The position numbers and the translations under genes were made by a program. Positions 11,061 to 23,223 of a stretch of DNA of 64,000 nucleotides are shown here, piece after piece. Origin of the DNA: Pocillopora verrucosa (Eukaryota > Cnidaria > Anthozoa > Scleractinia > Pocilloporidae); contig NC_089314.1 of the NCBI RefSeq assembly GCF_036669915.1, positions 2,676,620-2,740,619 of the forward strand, in the 5' to 3' direction. Numbering within the stretch: the first letter of the stretch is position 1; each line of letters begins with the position of its first letter. The notes beneath the pieces are model-generated. The model was given only the letters and a program-made list of their open reading frames with translations. It did not search any database and was not told where the DNA came from.

Positions 11061-13452
11061 CTTTCGCTAGGTCTAATTAGAATTATCACTGAATGCTTAA
11101 ATTGGCAAAAACTTTTGCTTGGATCGCGGACACTACACAAAATTGTCACAAACTCCTCGCATAAGAAAATTCGAAATACGCGACTAACTCGCAGCCAGCT
11201 GTTCCTTGAAGCAAATAAAATGAGAGCTTTAGAGTTCTTCACAATCGATTTTGAGAAATTTGGTCAAGCTCTCTGATTCTTATCGTGAGACAAAGTTGAA
11301 AACTAACGGCGCCACAAATAAATTCAGCAGCACATTCGTAACCTTATCAGATGATTATTTTTCTTCAAATATTTTTGGCGTGGGAAACAGGGAGTGAAGT
11401 AATCTTATCTCTTTCTTTGCGGAAAGTCATTAAGCAACACACCGCACTTTCAATCGTTTTACCAAATTAATAACCAACTTAAAATATGGCGAGAACCGTG
11501 TTACTGGAAAAAATTGTGAATCACTCGCCTCTTACTTGGGATTAACAACTTTTTGAGTGTTTTCACAACGTTCCGAGTGGGGTATTATGCTGGTAAACCG
11601 ACAGAAAGTGTGGTTTATTGCTTTTATAAAATAAACTTAAAACAAAACATATTGTTTCATATTTCTCTGGGTTACCGTGCGATAAACGATAGCTTTTTGA
11701 CCAACCTCGTTTATTTATAAAGCTTGATAACACAACGGTCTGACCGGCTTTAGGAACATCTCGCTCGATTCTGTGTATGAACGCTGGAAGTTACATGGAC
11801 CCTCTCTAAAAACATTTTTAAGTAAGGGAAGATACGACGACTATTCAATAAAAAGATTGCTTCTAACTTTAAACTGGTTAATAAAGCTTTCATTTATTCA
11901 TGTTTCTATCTATTCACACTGAATTCAGGGTTGACTGAAAACGCAAAAGAGTTTCAGAAATAGAATGACATATCTTGACACTTCCCTAAATGATACCCCA
12001 ACCGAAGGCAATAAATGATGACTGTCTTGTTTATAATCCAATTTTATTTTTCTTGAGTCAAATTTATTCAGACGTTGTCAAAATACATCTTTTTGAGCCC
12101 ATATGCATTGTTCAATATTTGTTGAAAGAAAGGAGAATTTTCAAAATTTAGCTTGAAAGCTTGCATGGACAGCCTAATTTTTCGATCGATTTCAATTCAA
12201 GCGAAACTTTCAATTACTAAAATAATTTATTTAGGCGAAAAAAGTTTGAAGGAAGCCTTATAAATGATCTTCAATTTCAAACTTAAATAATTTATGCAAA
12301 TTAACGTCCTCTGTAACAGGAAAAATATGAGGATAAGGAAAAAATTTAAAAGTAATATGAATTGACACCTTCAGCTGATATGTTCGATCCAAGCTTCATA
12401 AGAAGTAAATATGGAAACGAACCAGTGGAACTTTTCGGCAGACTGGTGTTAACGACAATTATGACAATAATGATAATATTAACAATGATGAGGAAAACGA
12501 TGATTATGATTGTAATCACAAAATAGAAAAAAATGAACAAAGAAATAGAGAAAACAGGTTTGACGGCTTACGTTTATCTTCAAACGTTCGCTTGTCATCA
12601 ACACTGTTTCTAATTTAAATAAATTGTAAGTTGCTTGCGCCTACATCAACAAAATACTCATTGCATGTACATAGTATGTGGATAGCTTATACCTGTGGGA
12701 GATTAAAAAAAGTATCCGTTGATTGCAAAGGGAGACAATACAACTGCACAAGTTTAAAACTCGAACGGAAATATTAAATACGATTATTTTTTCCGGTGAG
12801 CTTTAACTTGCGATTTGGATATACAAAAGAATTGGAAACGCATGCTAAATTACACTCCTGTATCTTACCTAAAAAATGGAAAAAAATAAAATGAAATAAA
12901 AAAACAGAAAAAAAAGGTAGTATGAGATTCTCTAGCAATACAGTCACTCGATCAGGAACAATTATTTAGCTGATAGAAATGCGTAGGTATTATACGAGTT
13001 ACCAGTATGATGTTTTGTATTCAGTGTATTCTTCACTTGTCGTTAGGGTTGAAATATGATGGTAGTATTCAAAGCAATTACATGTTCAGGAAGTAATGTG
13101 ATTGTAACGCTGCCGTTAATCTTCATACGTCTTCATAAACCTCACTGTTCCCTTGCTTGGCATTGGATAAACTTACAATTCGAGAAGACGAGACTAAGAT
13201 GGGTCACGCGGTTGAAAGACAAAAAGCCACTAAATAAACGAATATATAAATAATAACTAGATAGATGATTACAAGTAGATTGCGACAGTTCACAAACCCT
13301 GAGAGCGAATTAAAGATGCGGGTGATGTAGTTTGCCGGGAAAGGGGAAAAGCCATTATTTTCATTTTGTTAATCTTCATCTCTCTTCACATATTTGTTTA
13401 TTAATTTACTCAATTACTTGCTTTTTAATTTCTTCTATTTTCAGAAGGTGCT
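11061..13452 (+). other. Presumed A2 intron, no other gene seen
   Basis: Conserved block sequence with the single (AAT)-rich segment at 12383-12790, ending in the A2 acceptor (AG 13443-13444, with a second possible acceptor three bases on). Reading frames here are not conserved between blocks. Confidence 0.45.
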
Positions 13453-14466
13453 ATGTCAAACTTAGAGCTACCAAGCCGAAGCTTATCTGCTGTCATAACT
13501 GAGGCACTTGCATGCGTTTCATTGAACATCACAACCATCATTGGAAACAGTCTGATTTGTATAGCAGCATACAGAAGCACAAACCTGCGATCAACCACAA
13601 ACCTGTATATCACTGCTTTAGCGGTCAGCGATCTGCTGTTTGGAACAGTAGAAATGACGTCAACTTCTGCAACGCTAATCATCGGAAGATGGGTCTTTGG
13701 TGACGCTTTATGCCAATTTCAAGGCTTTATCGATATGTTCACCTTTCACGCGACGCCAGCAACACTTGGTTTGATAGCAATTAACCGCTACGTGAAAATT
13801 GTAAAGACAAGCCATTACAAGAGGATTTTTTCGCCCCGCAGATCTAAGATATGGCTGAGTTGCTTGTGGCTTTCCCTTGCACTTTACCTGTTGATTGCTC
13901 GAGTCACAAACTGGGTTAAAATCGATTTTATTCAAGGCTACGCAGTGTGCTCCTTTGATTACCCTACTAATGTAAGTCGAATCGTTCATTATTCCATCAC
14001 TGTCGCATTATTTTTTGTTTTACCGTTGAGTGTCGGCATTTTCTCTTATTATAAGATATTTCTGAAAACCCATGAGCATCAACAGAATGTAGTGTCATCA
14101 CTACGGAACCGTACTGACAATGCTGCAATAAGCAACACAGTGAAAGAAATAAAGCTTACTCGAATGTTGTTCCTTGTGGCAGCGGGATTTGTGTGTTGCT
14201 GGATACCAATGTGGGCACTTGCCCTCTGGTTTCGCTTTTCCCCTGAAACCAGCTCAAGAATTACAGCATTGCTTGCCATGTTTTTCTTTTATCTGAGTGC
14301 TGTAATCAATCCCATTATTTACGCCTTTACAAATGATGAGTTCCGCAGGGAGTTTCGCAAACTGCTCTGTTGCCGCCGTGAAAGGTCAAGAATTGTGCCA
14401 AAGAAAGCTGCTGCGTTTACTGGTAACGATCTCGTCGAAAGAGAGGAACAAGAAGCAAACTTTTGA
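13453..14466 (+). CDS. Type A class A GPCR, copy A2 (intact)
   Basis: A 337-residue receptor, collinear with A1 and with the same landmarks: N31, D60, C87, NRY 111-113, ECL2 C166, CWIP 249-252 and NPIIY 286-290. It keeps D94 (3.32) and Y280 (7.43). Differences from A1 concentrate in TM1-TM3, including C63 to F, D67 to E, V81 for D, I93, T97, H99 and A100 near the pocket, and in ECL2 (NVSR for NESQ). TM6 to tail is nearly the same. The start is set by the acceptor at 13444. It has the best-preserved candidate promoter (10994). The 3' flank has lost the first AATAAA but keeps the one at 14832. Confidence 0.93.
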   Translation: MSNLELPSRSLSAVITEALACVSLNITTIIGNSLICIAAYRSTNLRSTTNLYITALAVSDLLFGTVEMTSTSATLIIGRWVFGDALCQFQGFIDMFTFHATPATLGLIAINRYVKIVKTSHYKRIFSPRRSKIWLSCLWLSLALYLLIARVTNWVKIDFIQGYAVCSFDYPTNVSRIVHYSITVALFFVLPLSVGIFSYYKIFLKTHEHQQNVVSSLRNRTDNAAISNTVKEIKLTRMLFLVAAGFVCCWIPMWALALWFRFSPETSSRITALLAMFFFYLSAVINPIIYAFTNDEFRREFRKLLCCRRERSRIVPKKAAAFTGNDLVEREEQEANF

Positions 14467-14705
14467 GTCTAGTGAATTTGTGTCAGTAAGACATCCTCTT
14501 TTAAAAACAGGACGGAAAAGTTATTCCATTCTTTTTTATCTTTTTTATTACGGTTGCTTTGTTTTTTTTTTGTTTTTTTTTTTGCTGTTTTTTGCTCTTG
14601 GTCGGTTTTGTTTTTTTTCTCAGATTTCTCAAAGAGGCAGACACGAGGGGAACCAGTGGGATAATTTATATACGCCTTAAAAAAGAGAAAGTAGTAAGAG
14701 AGTGG

Positions 14706-14790
<85 letters not shown>

Positions 14791-14860
14791 ATATCGCACA
14801 AGGCGCCCTTTTGAAATTTCAAACAAACCTGAATAAAATAATCAAATTACTGGCCTCGAC
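14467..14860 (+). other. Likely A2 3' UTR
   Basis: It contains T-rich tracts, the (AG)40 run and AATAAA at 14832-14837. The arginine/glutamate-repeat reading frame on the plus strand and the serine/leucine-repeat frame on the minus strand are both translations of the AG run. Confidence 0.5.
14709..14788. repeat. (AG)40 microsatellite
   Basis: Eighty uninterrupted bases of AG. A1 has a 28-base interrupted version at the matching place (3829-3856); A3 and A5 lack this segment of the 3' flank. Confidence 0.97.
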
Positions 14861-17622
14861 TTGAGTAGTTTCTTTTGAGGTGCTAATTTAGTTATTGCTT
14901 GCCAAAGAAAGCTTCTTGGATGTCGAAAGCGGTGTTGCTCGCATCAATCAGACCCCGCTGTCTAATGTTATAAACTATTTATGGTGACTTCTCCTTGCCT
15001 AGTGCTGAACACGAGAAAACGGCATCAGTTCACTTCTAAATTGTGTGGTTGTGAGTAAGAACTGGATAGATTTTGCCATGCGTGCGGTGAAAATACAATG
15101 AATTGCAATTGAATTTGAATACCAGATTGTAATCTAATGGCAAACACGATGATAAAATCGTTCAGTATAACCTTTTGCTTCTTCAAAATTTTTCTATCTA
15201 TAACGTCAAAGCTTTTTCAGATCCAAGGGCTTGATGGTTAAATGGAAAATAAATTAATTTTATTCGACTTTCCGTTTGTCAACAGCCAGCTTCTAAAGCA
15301 GAATAACTTTCCCCTGAGTTTCTCTTTCTGATGCCTGTGATGTAATCAGCAACTTATTTGCTATCCTCGAACATAAGATTTTTTTTCCTAAATTCATAAC
15401 AAATTAGCATAAAACGCTTTTAGCTGATTAGAGGTGACGCTCAGTCGTTTATGAAAAACTACAAGAGGACCAGAAAAGCCCTTGTTCGCAAGAAAAAAAA
15501 TTGAAAGTTCCGCTTCAAAGAGTGCAATTACCTTTAAAGACATTCCCCAAACTATTTCTATGAATAATTTTCCATAAAGGCGCTTTCATTTGCAATCATG
15601 ATTACAACATAATTAACAGCCGCCTACTAAGAACGTTGTAGGATATTTCGGAATCAGTTTCAGAAGTGTTTTACACTTAACGAAGAATCAAGAGAGCGGA
15701 ATTAATGCTCTCTGAAGTGGCTGTGTTTTTTTTTTTTTTTTTTTAATGAGGTACTCCTACCACTCATCTGTCATGGATAAGTGTGAATGCATTTTGTAAA
15801 CGCGTCCAGTGGAACGTGCGTCGCCGTGATAAACCAAAGGTTAAAACACTTTCATTGGAAAAAGTCCTACAAAGACTTCAGGTGCCGGCTGTTAGAGCTC
15901 CAAGTTCTATGCCCCCAAAGATATATGCCGTAAAAATACATATAGGAATAATTGCCATTCAAATCAAGTCCTCAAGAATATCTTGTTTGCCAGACTTTCA
16001 AAGTCCTTTTTCCTTTTAGAAAGACACTAACTTATGTGTACTGAAATACAGACACAAATCAATATCAGTTTGATGTTGACAAGTTGATTGTCTGGTTCAA
16101 AGCTCTGAAGCCAGGTTACAAATTTACGATTGAAATGCTTCCCTAAAATCGACACAGGCAACTTTAAGCATAGACAAGGTTGAAGTGGGAAAAAGGGTAC
16201 GAACATTGACTAAATGACATTCCCTAAAGAGAAGTAAGAAAAATAACTTATATTGCGAGCTTTAAAGTCATGATATGTAGAAAGCAACGTTTTTCTGGGA
16301 GGAAATAAATAGAATTTGTAAAAGAAGCCAGCAAAGAGATAAAACTTAGCGCCTACAGCTGATAACAATATTAATGACGTATCAGTGATAATAATAGCTC
16401 GCAACGATACCTGCAAGACTTTCTACATCGACGAAATAGTTCCTGAGTGTATTTTAAGATGGAAAACATGTTAGAGGGAGATTTGGCTCGTCAAACTGTC
16501 AAATATAACTGCTTAGGTCTCCTGATGGATGATGATGGCCTAAAGGTTTAATGCGCCCTCCCCACTTTTTTTCGGTTTTTTAAGATTTGGCATATTTTTT
16601 TATATCATAGTGTTGCCCTTGTCTTTGGAAATACGATGGTGTATTATTGTTGTTGTTGTTGTTGTTGTTGTGTTTTGTTGCTTAAGGTTAATTGAATTTT
16701 TTGTTCGGGGAAATGATTGCACCCACTTTAAGACATTATTTCTGCGGACTGATGTAAGGGTTAGGTCTGAAATTGTATGGGGACGTAGAATAAGAGTTGT
16801 CATGATTTGTGCAGTGTAAAATACTTCTCTTAATCTTATATTTTGTGCGAGAGATCAGTTGTCCATACTTCAGTGCGCTCTCCCAACATAGCTTATTATT
16901 CGAAAGTCATATTTTAGCGGGTTTTTTGTGGATTTAACGAAGATGATTGTAATGAAAATCATATTGGCGCAAAGTTAAGTTCTTGGGTTTTATTTAGGTG
17001 TAATTTTTATTTAGTTTGGCTGTGGTAATTAAAAAAGAAGAGTCACATATCTTTACAACTTTTTATGGAAATTTGGTCTAGCTTTTGCTATAAATTTCTC
17101 AGAGGTTCTTGCTCCGTTTGCGTTGAAAGTGTCTAATGATATTGACGAATGTATTGGCTAAAGAACCGTGTAAATGGTGCCTAGTTTGAATAGATTGATA
17201 TAAAGTTAAATGTGGTTAAAAAGGAGGCTTTGGTTCCCTGATCCCCCCCTTGCCGTATCAAACGACAAGAGTATTACCCTGAGATCTGAGAGTATTCGTG
17301 GGGCACTCCCCGGAGGTCGGCTACACCAGCTCGAATTATTTTTGTCAGGATATTTACATATATACAACGGTATAATAATTAAAGTTTTAAAATCATATTT
17401 ACACTTCTATCTACAGCAGTATTTACAATAAATAAAAGTTGTAATTGAGCGGTTTATATGTACAATTCTATCTAACTGAGGGTTGCAGAGGTCAGGATTT
17501 ATTTGGTGACCCGCTTCCTTCGGAAAAAGTTTTTAACTTTTTAATAGCACCTGACCTCTCCTTTCTGGGCCAGGATGTGTTTTAACACGTTATCTTCCCG
17601 TAACAAAGCAATATTTTCTTAC
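14861..17622. other. Noncoding spacer between A2 and the antisense exon
   Basis: It matches U1 except for 15660-16890, absent from U1. The part from about 16200 to 16890 also occurs at 36520-37220, 42780-43430 and 60940-61660. 15660-16180 is seen only here. A (TTG)n run lies at about 16645-16670 and a T run at about 15726-15744. A 59-bp segment between direct ccagctcg repeats has been lost at about 17332. Confidence 0.5.
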
Positions 17623-18242
17623 CTCAGCGATCGCCCACGGCCTGCGTGACGATCCTGTGAAGCGCCTAGACTGGAGTCATTTTCAAAGGGCAAGTCACCC
17701 TGTCTGGAAAATTGGGAGGCCCTGGCACTGTTCGTCCGGAGGCGGACGAAGTCACTGATCTCTTTAATCATGCTGAAGTCTACCACGTGGCGCCTAACGT
17801 GGAGATCTGTCCTGCAGACGTTTCTGACCTCATGGCGCGTCATGATCAGGAGCTGTTTTAACACATAATCATCCCGAAACAAATAGCAATACTTAATAAC
17901 CCTCCTATCAAGGAGCGCCCCTGCTGCCTAAAAAATCTCCGTCAAGTGCTTCTTGATGGTCCCAGACCTGAAACATTGTTCATTATCTTTAACGAATGAT
18001 TGGTCCTCTTCTTCCTGGGAAAAGTGAGGCCTGATGTTACTGGTGTAAATTGACATCCACCTGTGCAGCGTCTTATCTGCCGGACCTTGGTGGCTCGTTG
18101 TCATGTGATGGTCGACAACCAACGTCCACGTCTTTGTGGCCCTACAGAAAACTGCCTGGTTGAAACGCTGCTCAAGCGCGTTCTCCAGTGGCTCAGGTCG
18201 AGATGCAGATGTCCCTTCAGTAGATGGTGTCCATGTCCACTG
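17623..18242 (-). pseudogene. Antisense internal exon, possible tyrosine-recombinase-like fragment
   Basis: Minus-strand frame of 206 codons bounded by good splice signals: acceptor tttgtcctag before cag at 18242, donor ctgag|gtaag at 17621-17623. It is open except for one TAG at 17928-17930. That stop is shared by all three copies, so it predates the duplication or is not read in phase. Segments such as DHHMTTSHQG, Y..NIRPHF, FVKDNE and FRSGTIKK resemble, by eye, the integrase-like region of tyrosine-recombinase-derived proteins known in aquatic animals. I cannot confirm the match and no catalytic Arg/His/Tyr set is placed. It could equally be an exon of an unknown host gene carried in the array. 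Confidence 0.4.
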
Positions 18243-18688
18243 CTAGGACAAACTAAATGTTCTGTATATTTCAATTTCATAGACAGCGTTGACAAATTGG
18301 CAAAAGTAATCTAATTACCCCAAATTTAAATTATTTCCTTCACGTTCAAATAACCATTGGACTTAAGAAGATCAAAATCCATTGCATTCTGTTAGTGTGA
18401 GAGAGATTCGATGGAAGTGCATTTCTCGAGCTAATTTTAGCCTTATACCCCTTGATTTGATGTGGGGGCCCTAAAACTCCAAGGATTAGACGGGAACCCG
18501 AACTACTTTGGATTCTTGAATAACTCATTGACCCTCACAAACTGTAAAAGTTTGAAAGAAATCGGTGCAATGGCATGTGTCACGCCTTCCCGGCCCTCAC
18601 GTGAACAGACTCTTAATCCATTAATTCACTTATATGTTTACTTATTAGTTGTTTTTGTTGGTTTTATTTTGTGTAATTAGTTGGTAAT
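18243..18688 (+). other. B2 upstream region
   Basis: T-rich acceptor tract ending taattag at 18680, eight bases before the B2 start codon. The remainder is conserved with U1 6184-6630 and has no recognisable gene. Confidence 0.45.
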
Positions 18689-20381
18689 ATGTCAGACCTA
18701 GAGCTACCAATACGAAGCTTTGCTGCTGTCATAACTGAAGCGAGTGTATGTGTTGCTTTGAGCGTCACAAACATCATTGGAAACGGTCTGGTTTGTATAG
18801 TAGCATACAGAAACACAAAACTGCAATCAACTACCAACCTCTATATCATTGTTTTAGCAGTCAGCGATCTGCTATGTGAAACAGCGGTAATGCCTTTAGC
18901 CTCTGTAACTGATTATTGGAAGGTGGAAGTTAATTGATTCCATATACCAAAATCAAGGTTTTGTTGGTATATTCAGCACTGACGTGACCTTGGCAACTCA
19001 TGGTTTGATCGCGTTCAACCGATAATCATTAAAGTAAGCAGAACCGTAGGATTAATCGAAAAATTACGACACTTTCTGTCAACGCATACCCTCTTAAATA
19101 TATACCAAGCTCTTCAGCTCCTTACCCAACATACGGTCTGACAGCATGGGATCAGGCTTGTAAATCTTACCTTGACAAGCTCCTAAAGTTGCAGAAACGA
19201 GCTCTTCGCTATTTCAGATCTATTTTAAGATATATCTAATGTTCATTCTTACAATACACGTTCTTCTGCCTCTAATAACTTCTATTTCAAACCTTCTAGG
19301 CTATCCGTTCAAGCGAATTCCTTATCTCGAATAGGAGTAAAAGTGTGGAATGTAATAACTCAAGCATTAAGAAATCTTTCCAAAAATGCGTTTAAAAGAA
19401 AACTCGAACAAATTTTATTCAACATATTACGTTCCCAAGACTCTTAAAAAGATTTATATGAGATTTTACAAAATGTAGAATCCTGGTAATACTTCTCCTG
19501 ATCTGTCCTGACTATTTTTGTAAACAGTAGCTGTACCTTTAATATTTTAAATTAGGTCAATGTAACGGTTTTTTCTTGTTGTTACTTAATACTGTCTCTT
19601 TGCCTTCTACTTTTTAGTTCTGTTTTTAACATATCTTTGTAGTTCGGTTATTAAGGCATGGCCTGCCTAGATTAGCCTTTGCTAGTTGCGGGCATGCCCT
19701 TTTCTGTAAAATTTAATCGTAAATTAATAAAGTGTGTGTGTATGTGTAAAAATTGTGAAGACGAACCACTACAAGTAGATTTTTTCGCCCCGCAGATCTA
19801 AGATATGATTGAGTTGCTTGTGGCTTTCCCAAGCACTTGACCTGTTCATTGCCCGAGTCACAAATTCGGCAAAAATTTATTCGAAGTTATGCAATGTGCT
19901 CCTCTACTTACCCAAGTAGAGAGAGTCAAATCTTTCATTATTGTATCGCTGTCGGATTGCTTCTTGTTTTACCATTAAGTATCGGTATTTTCAGTTATTA
20001 CAAGATATTTCTCAAAACCAATGAGCATCAACATAATGTAGTCTCGTGGCCACAGAACAGGACTGAAAATGGTTCAGTAACCAACTCATTGAAAGAAATA
20101 AACATTAATCGGGTACTGTTATACGTGGCCGCAGGCTTTTTTTGTTGCTGGATACCAATGTGGGCACTCACTCTCTGGTTTCGATTTTCCTTTGAAACCT
20201 GCGCAAGAATTGCAGTTTTGCTATCAACTTTCCTCTACTATTTTAGTGCATTTCGAAAGCAATTTCAGAACCTTCTCGTTGTCACCGTGAAAAGGCAAGA
20301 GATCTGCGAAATGTAGCTGCCTTAATTAATGAAAAGGAAATTGCAAAACATGAGGGCGAAGCGAACGTACAAGTCTTGTAG
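18689..20381 (+). pseudogene. Type B GPCR pseudogene B2, split by a LINE
   Basis: Same architecture as B1. TM1-TM2 are open from MSDLELPIRS, with a stop in the TM2-TM3 region (TGA after VEVN near 18935). The frame then resumes out of phase and stops at NR of NRY, where the LINE sits at the same base as in B1. After the LINE, a stop within TM4 precedes an open stretch (about 19885-20316) with ECL2, TM5 and CWIP, then the same loss of the NPxxY segment and the same tail frameshift. Identical lesions in B1 and B2 show that the gene was dead before the blocks were copied. Confidence 0.88.
19025..19747 (+). mobile_element. 5'-truncated LINE 3' end inside B2
   Basis: Homologue of the B1 insertion at the same position. 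It has its own substitutions (for example acgttccc for aggttccc near the end of the reading frame) and a longer GT tail (gtgtgtgtgtatgtg near 19733-19747). Confidence 0.8.
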
Positions 20382-20644
20382 ATTTTCAAAGTTTCTAATA
20401 TAACATCCTATCAGCTAAAAGTAGAAGGGAACGTAACTTGTGTAATGTTTCGGAGAAATGTTCATGATATTTCCAGCTATAATTGTCGAATTAGTACAAA
20501 CATATCAGAATACAGTAAGTTGGTACATTATTTTCCTCGTATGCCAGATCTCTTCAAAGGAAAATTTTTAATCCTATATACACTGTATCAGAACAGAAAC
20601 CACCAACACCCTCCCTTCCCATAGGAAAAAAAAACAGAACCAGG

Positions 20645-20882
20645 GCCGGGTTGTTCAAAGCTGGGTTAAGATAACCCAGGGTTAGTGTGAAATCCGATTT
20701 CAGATCTAAAAGCTTTAAAAGAAAATTCAGTCGAATTCTTTTTGTCTAGAGTATGACTATTTGATGCTTTAAAAAGAACACTGGAAATTTTCCCAAAAAG
20801 GCTTTAGAGTAAAGGAATAAAGAAACCCAGATTAAAATCTAACCCTGGGTTAGCGCTAATCGGCCTTCGAACAACTGGGCCC
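20645..20882. mobile_element. Foldback MITE inserted in U2 only
   Basis: 238 bases are present here and absent at the matching site in U1 (ccaggtaattt at about 8585). Both ends carry related inverted sequences: gggcc..gttgttc..aag at the left, and at the right the reverse complement of gggcccagttgttcgaagg. A second inner pair is aacccagggtta and taaccctgggtta. No coding capacity. A clear target duplication cannot be fixed, because the flanks ccagg and cctgg are themselves inverted. Confidence 0.75.
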
Positions 20883-23223
20883 TGGTAATTTCTACGTATA
20901 GGAAAATATATGAATGCGCACCTTTGATAAAACCCCATTCACACCAGCAAAAAATGTTTTATTAAAAGGGATTCAGTGTGATGAAATTCAGAAACGGAGA
21001 ACTGAGAAACTGAACTCTCCATAATATTTAAGTTATCGCTGACTTATAATTCATTGTGCTAAACTTGAAGTCGACAGATGTAAATAAACTCATAATCATT
21101 GGAATGAATAAACGGCTCCTCAAAAATCATTATCACTAATCTAATCATGATTTCCTAATAGCAGTTAAAATTTCAAGTGTTATATTAGAACCTCAAGCAT
21201 CTTTTTTAATCGTTGAGTGACAAGGGCTTTAAACTCTGGCCCCTATCCATCGGATAGTGAGGCTCTATGAGTAAGTAAATATACTAAAAGGGATAATTTC
21301 CACATGAAATAAGTAATTTGACATAAATAAAAGATTAAGTTGCACTTTATCGGCCTCAAAATGTGGTATTAGTATTCATGCGTCCATTTTTAAGATAGCT
21401 ACGCGTAGGAAACTTTTGTGAGTCCCTCAAGGATCGTCGGCCATTAGAAAATTTAAAGTCAATTCAGTCATGATTCAGAAAAAGAAAATTACTCCTTTCA
21501 CGCACTCAGGAAAATGTTGATATTATGACGCGCCGCCTTACCCGTGACATTTTTATGACAAAGGACGCTATTGGAGACGACATGTTGCCGCTTCTACTTA
21601 TTTTGTCTAGGTGTGAGCTTGGGTCTTGAAATAAATTTATCTCATGAAATTTTCTTTACCTAGGGACATTTTTATGACAAAGGACGCTATATAAGACGGT
21701 ATTTTGCTGCTTCTATTGAGTGAGATTGTGTCTTGAACTAATTTTATCTCATGAAAAAAAAATTATGTAAATCAGAAATTTTTGCGTGACTTTTAATGGA
21801 ACAATTGTCTCCCCAAACCTAGATAAAATTCGTTTAGTAAGGAAGATTGATTACAAAGATATTTAAGCTGTTCTCTACATTGTTAGGCTTGATAGGTGCG
21901 GTGTCCAAGCAAGCAAATTTAATATTCACAAAATTACGAGATAACCAACGACATATAACCTACACACAAAAGTCTCGTATTCGGCGCAACATTAGCATTT
22001 GTAATTTGACAAATACATGACATTTTCACAAGTATGCCACTCCTTGACAGCTATGATACAATAGAGATGAAGAAAACTTGTTTCACTTCACGTGTTCGTG
22101 AAAGATAAGCGGACAAAAACATAAACTGAAGGACAGTAGTGAGCAAATAAGCCACGCCCTTCGATGAATCGCAATTTCCTGCTCTGACTCGAAGAAGGAA
22201 AGGAAGAATTTTTATCGTAGAATATTTTTTTTTGTGGTTATCCCCGCGCACGCCAGGCTTCGCGTCCTATTTGAGTAAACACCAGCTTTTCGAAATATTC
22301 AAAAGTTATTCATGATCATATGATGAAATGCTAATTGACTGAGTCAAGTCATACATAATCCTTATTTACAAATATGAAGTTACCGTTTTTCTCAAGTTAG
22401 AAATCTTTGTTAAACACTGCAGTTGACAGTTTGCATTTATCAGTCGGACCAGCTGAATTTTAACAACTTCAGTGTTTTTCTAGCAAAATGACAGTTTTTT
22501 CAAGAGCTTGAGGGCTATGCCGAATAATAAACAATTCATTCGTTTTTAATACCTCGCCTTTCAACTTACCACCTGCTACAAGTTACACGTGACAATAGGT
22601 CAGATATGTAATTAATAAAAATGCTGATGAAAATACGCAATCAAGCTTACGTAAGGAAAGAGTAATTTTCTGGGGTTATCTTTCAATGAAAAAGACGAAG
22701 TATTTCGAAAACGGCAAACTTATATGTAATTCGGGAGAATAAAAAAATATTTTTTCTTGAAATCATAGTCAAACATAAAGATTTTTCAGTCTTTCTCGCA
22801 TTTGTTTTCGGCAATTGTGTGTCTTGCAGACGTCACTATGAGGAAGTTAAAAATACATCAAACGTTCTTGGCCCCTCCGCTGTTACCTCAAAATGGGTAT
22901 AGGCATGGAAAGGTTATAGAAATGAACAGAAATTGTGGTATTTAAAAGGAAAAAGGCCTTTTGCACTAAGAAGAGCCTCAATTTGGATTAGGCAATCGTG
23001 AATTTGGAAACAAGTATTAATTAGCCTCTTCAATACCGTTTTGGGTAAATTTTCCTGTGGAATTAAGGTTAGTTACAGATAATATCTCAAGTAATCCGTT
23101 TTTCGCTTTTTAAACCTAATTTTTAGCTCTAAAAAAAGCCACACTCTCTGCACTGTGACGGGTAAAGACTGATAGAGAGACAATAATTCCAACCTTGCAA
23201 GGAAGTTTCACCGCGTTGAGCTA
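20883..23223. other. Noncoding spacer downstream of B2
   Basis: Conserved with 8586-10990 of U1, including the ~118-bp direct repeat (from about 21546). No gene seen. Confidence 0.5.

Larger units (their letters stand above)
1..11332. repeat. Tandem array block U1 (A1 + antisense exon + B1)
   Basis: The sequence at 1 (acattcgtgaccttatcag) recurs at 11333, 23554, 39508 and 56596, which sets the block period. U1 and U2 are collinear over nearly all their length and differ mainly by small indels. U1 carries the intact A1 GPCR, an antisense exon and the LINE-broken B1 pseudogene. It lacks about 1.2 kb that U2 has at 15660-16890; parts of that segment also occur in U3b, U4 and U5, so U1 most likely lost it. 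Boundaries are set by recurrence and the phase is arbitrary. Confidence 0.85.

Noticed and set aside
14469..14864. Arginine/glutamate-repeat and serine/leucine-repeat frames near A2
   Set aside because: Both are translations of the (AG)40 microsatellite.
15783..16019. 78-codon frame in the U2-specific segment
   Set aside because: Single copy, no recognisable motif, no flanking splice evidence.
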